This document shows, one piece after another, positions 32,391-40,781 of a DNA stretch of 64,000 nucleotides. Within the stretch, counting starts at the first letter, position 1, and every line of letters begins with the position of its first letter. Origin of the DNA: Nephrocerus scutellatus (Eukaryota; Arthropoda; Insecta; Diptera; Pipunculidae); contig OX352762.1 of assembly GCA_947095585.1 (NCBI GenBank), forward strand, positions 43,202,018-43,266,017, written 5' to 3'. A program made the translations under genes and the position numbers. A model generated the notes under the pieces. That model saw only the letters and a list, made by a program, of their open reading frames with translations. It was not told where the DNA came from and searched no databases.

Positions 32391-33849
32391 ATGGAGAACA
32401 AAGTAACTATCCAGCAGAGTTTGGAGGCAGCAAAGAACCTAGCTAGGGAAGAGTTGGAACGCCTCAAACTAGAGAAGCCATCGGAGACGAGTGGGAGGAG
32501 ACCCGAGACTCCAAGACCGGAAGGATGTCGGTCAAACGTCGGCAACCACAGGACCCGTCCGGTACCAATTTGGGACGTACCATGGAGATCCCTTGTTCCG
32601 CTTCCAAGGAAGAGGAGGCCATCATCCTTTCCAGCGATGACGATGAAAGCAACAGCGACATGACTGGGTGCGTCCCACCCGGCATGAGCAAAACTCAACT
32701 CAGGGTCGAGGACTATGGCCGGTTGAGCATCGGCCGTTTTCTCAACGATCGGTAATTGAATTCTGGCTGCAATGGATCCAGGACAGGCTCACGGCAGGAC
32801 AACGGGCAAAGATCTACATAGCAAATTCGTATTTCATGGACCGTCTAACGCGAGTCAAGCGAGAGGAGGAAGAGACACCGAGCAGCTTGATGGCCCGTCG
32901 ACATGCGGCCGTCGCCAACTGGACGAAGGAGGTACAAATTATGGACAAGGAATATCTGGTCTTTCCAATAAATCAGAAGCTCCACTGGTTTCTCATCATC
33001 GTCCGGCTGGAGAAGGGCCTGAGGGTCCCCCATGGCGAGGTCCTAGTTTTCGACTCCCTCCCACAAGTGTCAACAAACTACCATACAGAGGTACTCCGAC
33101 AGTACCTAACGGTACAAGAGCATGCCAGAGGACATGACGGCAGCCCAGGACGACGGTTTACCTCCATAACCCTACCAGTAAAGCGAGTACGGATCCCACG
33201 GCAGACAAACGGCACCGACTGCGGCTTGTTCCTGCTACACTGCGCGGAAGTTTTTCTAATGGACCCCACGAGGTTGTTACGGACGCCTATAGGTCCAGTA
33301 TTGCCCTTTGACCCCAACACAGCATTAGAGAAGAAACGCGAGATCGCGGAGGTGATCCAAAACCTTGCTCAGGGAGGCCTACCGAATATCAAGCTCCCAT
33401 ACCGGGAGGAACGCCAACATTCCCCGGTCCAGCAACACGGCGACTTCGGCGATGGACACAGCGGAAGAGTCAGCAGAGGCAGCGACAACCAACATCCCCC
33501 GATACAGCAACACGGCGACTTCGACGACCGACACAGCGGCAGAATTAGCAGGGGTAGCGACAACCAAGAGGAGCGCCAACATTCCCCGGTGCGCATCGGC
33601 ATGCTTAGCCTAGACGACCGGGATGACCGCCATCATTCCCAGAACAGCGAAGTTCACGGCGACGACAGCGGAAGGAGAAACTTAGAGACAATCGAGTACA
33701 ACGGCAGTGGCAACACAACAGCAGAGGGAAAACAGTTACCAGAAGGAAGGGGGACGGGCAACGTAGAGCCCCGTTCTCCCAACTCCGTTCGAGGACCTCT
33801 GGACCAGTGGCCCCAAGAGGTTATGCGACGCATCAACCAGGCAACATAG
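32391..33849 (+). CDS. Ulp1/SENP-like cysteine protease (C48), frame-broken
   Basis: Predicted SUMO-type isopeptidase. The catalytic stretch is open from 32668 to 33849. Counting from 32668, the papain-like set is complete: His106 (KLHWFLIIV), Asp129 (VLVFDSL), Gln179 and Cys185 (RQTNGTDCGLFLLHCAE). The domain start LSIGRFLNDR is in the previous frame (32525-32755), so there is a break at about 32750. Another break lies between 32440 and 32525, after the N-terminal MENKVTIQQSLEAAKNL. Both are steps in the same direction and are shared by the second copy. The N-terminal part holds AIILSSDDDES, a SUMO-interacting-motif-like sequence. The C-terminal 150 residues are hydrophilic with two ~25-residue repeats (QQHGDF.D.HSGR.SRGSDNQ). 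Host-gene capture by a retroelement is inferred. Confidence 0.75.
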
Positions 33850-33961
33850 ACCCGGAACCGGGGACAACAAGTTAAATTATACATCAAAACAGCATGGTTG
33901 GACTATCGAGTCCGCATCTCCAGGAACGGAAGAGTGGCAGTTCAGCTTGCCAACCCGGAGT

Positions 33962-33972
33962 AGAGGGGGGGG
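33962..33972 (+). promoter_or_regulatory. Polypurine tract of element B
   Basis: AGAGGGGGGGG directly before TGTAAGGA at 33973. This is the expected plus-strand primer site next to a 3' LTR. Confidence 0.7.
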
Positions 33973-34699
33973 TGTAAGGAAGATTTTGGGCGCTCCCAAA
34001 ATCACCCATACAGCACAATCAACCAACAAACCACCACAACACATCTCAGCGGGCCAGGTTCCATCCTAAAACATATTTTTATATATATAATACATTTTAT
34101 GAATTTGAATTGAAATAAAATAAACCGGAAAATTAAATACTTAAAATTAGAACACTCACTATTAGACAGAATATTAGAACAAATAATTAAGGAACACTTA
34201 GAAATTAACGCTCACGATTGAAAAGAAATACTCACAAATAATATTATTATATAAATAACTATAATACTCACGATTATTTTTAAGATTAGAAATAAGCACC
34301 CTGTAACGGGCCGTGCTCCATAGCACTGCGCCGACAATTGCAAAGCAATACTCATGGCAACACACAGCGGTAAATTGCATATTTACGCGAGTGAATGCCA
34401 ACGAGTAACACGAGAAAACAAAAACATTAGAAAACAACAACATAGAACAAGAACAACAACACGGTACTTGGGTCTAGCATGCACACACATTACGAACACT
34501 GGCATTGACACACACAGTACACACATGGGTATCAGCATGGCATGCACGCTGCAAGCAGGCAAGTGCAGTATGCATGCGCATACATACGGCGGGGACAAAC
34601 GATCCTGACCGGTCAGCAGGGAGAGTTTTTGGTGAACCATCGCACGGTGCAGAGCGGGTAAGTGGCCTTGGGTTTTAGTCTTATTCTAGTTAGTTATAC

Positions 34700-35330
34700 A
34701 TATCTTACAGCTTCCCCCCACCCGTGGTAAGGGGTTGTAAGATATTATCTTTAGATTATACATAATTTGTAGCTTCCCCCCACCCGTGGTAAGGGGTTAC
34801 AAATTATTAGCAAGCATTTCTACGGTTTGTAGCTTCCCCCCACCCGTGGTAAGCGGTTACAAACCAGCAATAGTATATTCACTTGTAGCTTGGCAGAGGG
34901 TATAACTCTCCACAGTTGGTGGTTCAGTTTGTTTCAGGTTAAGCTTTTCTACGGTTTGTAGCTTCCCCCCACCCGTGGTAAGGGGTTACAAACCATCAAT
35001 AGTATATTCACTTGTAGCTTGGCAGAGGGTATACCTCTCCACAGTTGGTGGATCAGTTTGTTTCAGGTTAAGCTTTTCTACGGTTTATAGCTTCCCTCCA
35101 CCAGTGGTAAGGGGTTACAAACCATCAATAGTATATTCACTTGTAGCTTGGCAGAGGGTATACCTCTCCACAGTTGGTGGTTCAGTTTGTTTCAGGTTAA
35201 GCTTTTCTACGGTTTGTAGCTTCCCTCCACCCGTGGTAAAGGGTTACAAACCATCAACAGTCTATTTACTTGTAGCTTGGCAGAGGGTATACCTCTCCGC
35301 AGTGTTGGACAGGGTAACATTGATAGTAGT
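34700..35330 (+). repeat. 129-bp tandem repeats in LTR-B
   Basis: Three short hairpin modules (about 60 bp apart) are followed by three 129-bp units and a shortened terminal unit. Each unit contains GGTTTGTAGCTTCC...GGGGTTACAAACC, an imperfect inverted repeat, and AGAGGGTATACCTCT, a second small palindrome. Because 129 is divisible by 3, a 43-residue repeat frame stays open across units; I do not regard it as a gene. Confidence 0.9.
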
Positions 35331-35549
35331 AAGCCCCATCCCACGCAAGGCACCCTGCGAATGACGAGACCAACTCCCGCGCCAGAGAGTTCCGAGTGAG
35401 TGAGTAGAGTATACTAACCACAATAAATTTCTTGAGCAAGTAAGTAAGTAATTATACGCTGATATAATCTTGATTGTTGTAATTACCGCGAGTTAATAAA
35501 AGATTTGTCCTTATAACTAAAATCTGTTGACTTTAACTTAAAAATTTTC

Positions 35550-35605
35550 TGTAACGAACCGCTGGATCCGCTGAGCTCACCTCAGCTGTAAGAAACTTCG
35601 TTACA
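35550..35605 (+). other. Double-stem terminus of LTR-B
   Basis: TGTAACGAA pairs perfectly with TTCGTTACA, and inside it GCTGAG pairs with CTCAGC around a CTCAC loop. The related LTR-A end (48650-48719) keeps both stems with compensating changes. Confidence 0.6.
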
Positions 35606-35732
35606 ATTGCTTCAATCTTACCGGGGTCGGTATGGATACCATCTTTGCTTATCATATGCCTAGGTACCTCATTTCTGAGCGGCCAAACTCACACTTGTCG
35701 GGGTTAATTTTTAAGTTGGTAATCTCTAGTCG
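35606..35732 (-). pseudogene. Element A RT fragment, 127 bp
   Basis: Encodes an MISKDGIHTDPGKIEAI-type RT segment, identical or nearly identical to 45958-46082. It includes the right ATTG target copy and ends at CTCTAGTCG, where the poly(T) of element N begins. Further copies lie at 57733-57859 and 61129-61255. Confidence 0.9.
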
Positions 35733-38018
35733 TTTTTTTTTTTTTAAATCCATTTATTTAATTATCATAAATCTAAGTACTATTGTTTGTAATAAATAAA
35801 TAACTTACTGACTATTTTTATTAAAAACTAGTAAAATTACCTAAGAGGGCTTACACTACTTTCAATATTATTATTTTAATTGGTTAGATTTAACAATTAT
35901 TTTTTTTTTTTATTTATTTCTTTTGAAATTATTTATTATATTGAAATTATAAAGAACAAAAATTTGGTAAAAATTCTTCCGCCATATTTTATAAGATAAA
36001 AATGAAAAAAAAAAAAAAACTTAAACTAAAACTAATTAAAACTATTTAAAACTAACTAAAATACTTAAATAGACTTAAAAAAAAAACTAAATCCTAAACT
36101 ACAGGTAGCGGTTAGGGTTAAATTTCGGCCACACTCCAGTCAAGCCACCAGTATTTTCTTTTATCTAAGTGCCTGTTGTCTGCTAGGTCTTTTTCAGGCA
36201 CGCTACGACAGTACCTCCAGATATCATTTGCCAGTGGCCCTTCTAGCAACATGGTATATTATAGGAACGTTGCATGAATCTGACAAGTGGCCCAGAGCGT
36301 CCAGATACAGAAATGTCTCAGGTGGTATAAATCCACTCTCCAATGTATTTCTAAAGTACCCAGGATTAGGATAAAATGCTCCCGAGATTAAGCTATTTTC
36401 AATAGAGGCTGACCGAGCGAAATGATTCCTAGTAAGGTTAAGAATGACATTGTCAATTCTTGATACTCCGGAAGCATTCAGGAGTTTTTTGTTTGACACA
36501 TAATGCCTGTACTCAGAATGTTCGCTTCTGTACATATGCATACATGCTCGAAGGCATTTCCTCTCAAAGGCACGAAGTTTTTCCATATATGATGGACTGA
36601 TGTTCCACCATATTGGACACGCGTATGTAATAATTGGTCGAATGAATGCCTGGTAGCAAACAGTCTTCACGTCACTCCTCAGGTATCGTGAAAGGAAAAG
36701 CTTTTTGAGCGACATAAATGCCGCCCTTGCTTTTTCCAAAGCGATATTTACATGTTCATTGTAGTAAAGAAATTTGTCCAGATGAACACCCAAATAGCGC
36801 ACGATATTCTTCGATGGGACCTGAACACCATTTTCACCGATTATCCGAAGATTTTTCCAATTATTTCGCAGATCGTGATTTCCACGCCTGAGAGGGGGGC
36901 GAAACAGTATAACTTCGCATTTTGAATAGCTTATCTTAAGTTTCCATGTTTCGCAGAATGCCCGAAATTCGTCAAATTTGCTTTGTAACTTTCTTTGAAT
37001 CTCTTCAATTTTAGAGCCGTGTGCATAAAGTACAATATCGTCAGCATATGCTAGGGACGTCTCCATGTCACTAAGTACTTCAGAAATATATATGTTGAAC
37101 AGTATTGGCGCCGTTACTGTACACTGTGGCAGACCGTTAGCGATATTGAATATTTTACTTGTCGTATTTTCTTTATCTGTTACCACAAATTTCTTCCCGT
37201 ATATCATTGATATAATCATTTTAACTAAATGATGTGGGAACTCATATCTAATAATTTTATAAATAAGCGCATCGGTCCAAACCGTGTCGAAGGCTTTTTC
37301 GATGTCCACCAGACATGCGGCCGTATTCCTCTTATCATTCAGATGCCAGTTGACATCTGAGATCAATTTGGTTACAGCGTGCACCGTCGATTGGTTTCTT
37401 TTAAACCCAAACTGGTTTCGCGGTATAATCTCATTTGTTTCGCACGCGGTCAAAATTGACTTACTAATAATCACTTCAAATACTTTCCCAATATTAGGCA
37501 TGAGACTAATAGGCCTATAATTAGTCGGATCAGAAGGATCTTTATTTTTCTTTATTATTGGAAAAACCTTCGATACTTTCCAACAATTTGGGAAGTAGTG
37601 ATTATTAAGCAAGTTGTTGAAAATTACGCAATATTGCCGTATAATTTCGACCGGAAGATGTTTCAACACGATATTTGGAATGTTATCTAAGCCTGACGAG
37701 GGTTTATTGTTGAGTTTCTTGAAAATTGTGGCCTGACGAGGGTTTATTGTTGAGTTTCTTGAAAATTGTGGTCAGTTCGGTCAGTGTCGTGAAGTATTCA
37801 TTAGTCTGTTCACCAGTCAGTTCGTCAGATTTAAGGTCGTCAGAGAAAATCACAACAGTTTCCGAGTAATTATTCTGATTAAGAAATCTACTTAATTCTT
37901 CGGTCACTAACTCAGCAGAACTACTTGAACGAGTCCCTATTTGGTGCACCGTTTCAAAGTGAGATCCAATAAGACTGAGCTTCTCAACACCGTCTCCAAC
38001 AACAAAGTTGTTGTTAAT
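35733..38018 (-). mobile_element. Jockey-like element N, copy 1
   Basis: Oriented leftwards with poly(T) at 35733-35745. AT-rich 3' UTR, then RT (37669-36224) and the linker before RT (37949-37704). The endonuclease and ORF1 are missing, so it is 5'-truncated. Its right end always joins LTR-B repeat sequence through the shared hexamer GATCAG. Copies 2 and 3 are at 57860-60186 and 61256-63580. Confidence 0.85.
36224..37669 (-). pseudogene. Element N reverse transcriptase, copy 1
   Basis: 481 codons: YRPISLMPNIGKVFE and NQFGFKRNQSTVHA (RT motifs 1-2), VDIEKAFDTVW (first Asp), NGLPQCTVTAPILFNIYI (motif 4) and SLAYADDIVLYA (YADD). C-terminal ITYACPIWWN and the Cys/His-poor tail follow. The usual Gly of PQG is Cys in all three copies. 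Relative to copies 2 and 3 this copy lacks 37 nt near 36231, which shifts the frame and ends the protein early. Upstream, a 40-bp direct duplication (37691-37730, 37731-37770) separates the RT frame from the linker frame at 37704-37949. Confidence 0.85.
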
Positions 38019-38223
38019 GATCAGTTTGTTTCAGGTTAAGCTTTTCTACGGTTTATAGCTTCCCTCCACCAGTGGTAAGGGGTTACAAACCATCAATAGT
38101 ATATTCACTTGTAGCTTGGCAGAGGGTATACCTCTCCACAGTTGGTGGTTCAGTTTGTTTCAGGTTAAGCTTCTCTACGGTTTGTAGCTTCCCTCCACCC
38201 GTGGTAAAGGGTTACAAACCATC
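38019..38223 (+). repeat. LTR-B repeat tail interrupted by BEL
   Basis: About one and a half 129-bp LTR-B units. The BEL element inserted after CCATC at 38219-38223, and the LTR-B tail resumes at 45603. Confidence 0.9.
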
Positions 38224-39036
38224 TGTTCGGTCAACAACCGTTGACCTTGATTCATGGCAATCAAAGTATTGCCACTAGCAATACTCACATTAAATGCGGA
38301 CTGCTGACGCGCCGCATTCCACACCACCAGTCGCACAAAGTTGCAGTACATTCCGTCTGCATACGATCCCTATTGCGATCACTTTGTTGCCTGCCGAATG
38401 ATCACCACAACATTATCATCATTTCGCTGACGACGCACATTGCGACGTTCACTGCTTGTGCGGCTCATCGTCGTCCACTCATCGACTGGGCACTGTGTGC
38501 GGACACCCGATACCTCGCTCCGTTGCGATGTAGACGGATGGCCTATTTGCTAAGCAAATAAATATACAGCAACGACGAGCAGCAGCAACATTGTTCGCTC
38601 TACGTACACCAGAATGTCTTACCGACAGAAGATTATTATCGCAGTTGCCGGCGTAGGCACCCTTCTCATCGTATACAGCTGGATAGCCAAGGCATGGGCC
38701 TGGTATCAGCTACTCGACGCGCTACACATTTGGAATGTGTGATGACGCAGAAATTTGGAGTCACAGGCGATGGTGGTGGTGGACGGACTTGCATGGCAAG
38801 GCGAGCTTTCTTGCAGCAGTCGGCTGCACAACATACTTCAGTTCTTCTGGACCAGCTCAACCGAGTGCGACAAAAATTAAACCCGACGGAAGCGCCGCGC
38901 GAATATACAAAATTATTAGCCTTGTTTGTACAGTAAATTCAGAGAATAAATAGACTTAGTGTAAATAGAAAATTAAACTCATTTTGTTCTTATTTCCGAC
39001 CACCCCCCTGACTTTCGGAAGTACTAATCCCCGACA
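38224..39036 (+). mobile_element. BEL 5' LTR
   Basis: 813 bp, TGTTCGGTC...CCCCGACA. An AT-rich 'aaataaatatacag' near 38556-38569 may serve as the TATA region, and AATAAA at 38945 as the poly(A) signal. Confidence 0.9.
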
Positions 39037-39057
39037 TTTTGGTGCCTCCTGTGAGGA
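39037..39057 (+). promoter_or_regulatory. BEL primer-binding site
   Basis: TTTTGGTGCCTCCTGTGAGG directly after the 5' LTR. TGGTGCC would pair with a tRNA 3' CCA end; the tRNA is not identified. Confidence 0.6.
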
Positions 39058-39404
39058 TTGATTAAATTAAATTAAAGTTCAGTTTAATTTGTGCTTGTGT
39101 GGACACTCTTGTCCAACGGTTTGTTATTCGTGCTTTTGTGGACACGCTTGTCCCACTGCTGTTTCTCTCTATTTAAATTAAATTTGTGATTTAGTTTGTG
39201 CTTTGTGGACACGCTTGTCCCACGGTTCGTTCCTCGGGATATGTGCGCATGCGGCCACAGTCGCCTAGCAATTTACTGTGTAGTTTTGGCAACACTTATT
39301 GCCTTCGCGTCTTCGTGTCTTGCCCTTTGCCTTCTGCTTGGGTTACTGTGAACCGAGTTCACCAGCCTATTTGAGACTTGTTAGTGAAGTGATCGATAGT
39401 CGAC

Positions 39405-40778
39405 ATGGCCGACTTGAATCGACGCACGTCAGCATGCACCGCCATCAAGCGGGTGCACGACCGCATTGTGAGTATGGACGTGACGGGTTTGGATGAGGTC
39501 CAAATCCACTTGGAACAGCGCCAGATAGAAGCACACTATGCACGCTTTCTGGTGGCACACACGGCATTGGTGAGCGATGCCACACCGGAGGGCCTTCAGG
39601 CCCACGATGATCTGCTGGCAGTCGTGGACGAGCAGTATAATAACGTCTTGATGGTCTTGGGCAGACGACAAAACGCCCTCCAAAATCTGGCGAAACTCGC
39701 GCCGGCTTCTCCACCACAGCATCACAGCTCAACCACGCCAAAGGTGGAGATGAAACTTGAGTCGGTGCAAATACCGACGTTCGATGGCCATCTGCATAAT
39801 TGGCTAGCATTTAAAGATGCATTCGAGAGTCTGGTGCACAACACGGAGCTGGCGCCCGCCTACAAGTTACAGAAGCTTCGTGCCGCTGTCCTGCCTGGCA
39901 GCGTAGGCCTCGTCGGCAACATTTACTCCGGCGGCTACGAAGAGCTCTGGAGTGAGCTTAAAGAGAGGTTCGACAACCCACGCCTGTTGTGCGAGACCCA
40001 CGTTTCTCGGCTCCTCAATCTGCAGGCAGCCCAGGACGAATGCTCCAGTGCCCTGCTTCGGATCGTGGACACCGTGCAAGAGTCACTCCGTGCACTACGA
40101 GTGATGCGGCAACCAGTGTCCAGTTGGGACGCTTTGACGGTCCCGATTGTTGTGTCCCGTTTGCCAAAGGTGACCCAGCAAGGTTGGTGCATGCATTGCC
40201 CAGCCAAACAGATTCCCACCCTCACCGGCCTGCTCGAGTTCTTGACTCATCGTGCCCACAGTTTGGCGACAGAGATCCAGCTACCCTCAACCTCGGGTCG
40301 ACAACAGGCAAGTGGATCACGGCAGCTAAAGATGCTTCCCGTTGCTCGGACTCACGTCATTGCAGCTCCCGAGAACCGGTGCGGCCATTGCCATGGCTCT
40401 CACCGGCTATACCAGTGCACAAAGTTCAAGCAGTTGGACTTGAATCGGCGCCTCAACGCCGCGAGAACGACAGGTGTCTGTTTCAACTGTCTGCAGCCAG
40501 GACACAACGCTACCGGATGCCAATCCGAAAGTTCCTGCCGCCACTGCAACGGCAGACACCACTCGCTGATCTGCAGAAGGGAGGCGGCAGCCCAGCAAGA
40601 AACACAACGTCGGCCAGCCCGCCGAGAAGCAGAACGCCAACCAGCCTCACAAGCAGCGGCACCTCAGCCAGCCCAAACAGAAGCAGAACGCGCCCAGACC
40701 CCGCCTGGTGGTCGCTATGTGTTCACGAAGGGACGTTGGGAGTTCATCCCGGACCAGGGTCCCTCAACTATGGATTGA
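39405..40778 (+). CDS. gag: BEL/Pao Gag
   Basis: 457 residues from the ATG at 39405. An N-terminal helical region is followed by a capsid-like DUF1759-type domain (about 110-290; VQIPTFDGHLHNWLAFKDAF, EELWSELKERFDNP). Three zinc-knuckle-like motifs follow: C326-x2-C-x..-C338 (CGHCHGSHRLYQC), C359-x2-C-x4-H-x4-C372 (CFNCLQPGHNATGC) and C378-x2-C..C390 (CRHCNGRHHSLIC). A Gln/Ala/Arg-rich tail ends at a TGA. The frame continues without another stop into pol, so Gag and Pol are separated only by this UGA. Particle formation and RNA packaging are the expected roles. Confidence 0.93.
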   Translation: MADLNRRTSACTAIKRVHDRIVSMDVTGLDEVQIHLEQRQIEAHYARFLVAHTALVSDATPEGLQAHDDLLAVVDEQYNNVLMVLGRRQNALQNLAKLAPASPPQHHSSTTPKVEMKLESVQIPTFDGHLHNWLAFKDAFESLVHNTELAPAYKLQKLRAAVLPGSVGLVGNIYSGGYEELWSELKERFDNPRLLCETHVSRLLNLQAAQDECSSALLRIVDTVQESLRALRVMRQPVSSWDALTVPIVVSRLPKVTQQGWCMHCPAKQIPTLTGLLEFLTHRAHSLATEIQLPSTSGRQQASGSRQLKMLPVARTHVIAAPENRCGHCHGSHRLYQCTKFKQLDLNRRLNAARTTGVCFNCLQPGHNATGCQSESSCRHCNGRHHSLICRREAAAQQETQRRPARREAERQPASQAAAPQPAQTEAERAQTPPGGRYVFTKGRWEFIPDQGPSTMD

Positions 40779-40781
40779 CTC
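40776..40781 (+). promoter_or_regulatory. Gag-Pol UGA codon, candidate readthrough site
   Basis: TGA followed by CTC, in the same frame as both Gag and Pol. UGA followed by C is a leaky context in many eukaryotes. Pol has no ATG near its start, so readthrough would give the Gag-Pol fusion. Confidence 0.5.

Larger units (their letters stand above)
31906..35605 (+). mobile_element. LTR element B with Ulp1-like ORF
   Basis: A 3.7 kb insertion beginning TGTAAGGA and ending CTTCGTTACA, with ATTG on both sides. Contents in order: about 36 bp of 5' LTR (internally deleted relative to the 3' LTR), a gypsy integrase zinc-finger fragment and a pol-tail-like segment, an AAT-rich stretch, a core promoter (32284-32321), a Ulp1/SENP-like protease gene, a polypurine tract (33962-33972) and a 1633-bp 3' LTR. 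Gag and nearly all pol are deleted. The protease lies where env or another third ORF would sit. A second copy is at 54028-57732. Confidence 0.75.
33973..35605 (+). mobile_element. 3' LTR of element B
   Basis: 1633 bp from TGTAAGGAAG to CTTCGTTACA. It starts after the polypurine tract and ends at the ATTG target copy. Its first 70 bp share 'acaatcaaccaac.aaccaccacaacaca' with the shortened 5' LTR (31912-31940). It contains hairpin-forming tandem repeats (34700-35330), an AATAAA-type signal near 35500 and a double-stem terminus (35550-35605). Copy 2 is at 56098-57732, and tail copies are at 38019-38223/45608-45957, 60187-61128 and 63581-64000. Confidence 0.7.
29155..38223. repeat. Segmental duplication, copy S1
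   Basis: About 9 kb nearly identical to the segment starting at 50809. The offset is 21654 at the left and 22122-22125 across element B. The difference comes from a deletion of about 470 bp in S1 (one ~195-bp repeat plus unique sequence near 30190). The left breakpoint falls in the integrase of element C at ACTATTAACTG. Confidence 0.9.

Noticed and set aside
34354..34608. Small ORFs on both strands in LTR-B (34354-34608, 34383-34640)
   Set aside because: Opposite-strand overlapping frames without domains, inside LTR noncoding sequence.
34975..35364. Open frames with a 43-residue repeat in LTR-B (also 56913-57491, 60240-60887)
   Set aside because: 129 bp is a multiple of three, so the frame stays open by construction. 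They lie in LTR sequence with inverted repeats and show no domain.
35550..35605. A 56-bp miniature LTR or MITE of its own
   Set aside because: The element-B left end starts TGTAAGGACAATC, not TGTAACGAA, and the polypurine tract lies 1.6 kb upstream. It is the end of a long LTR.
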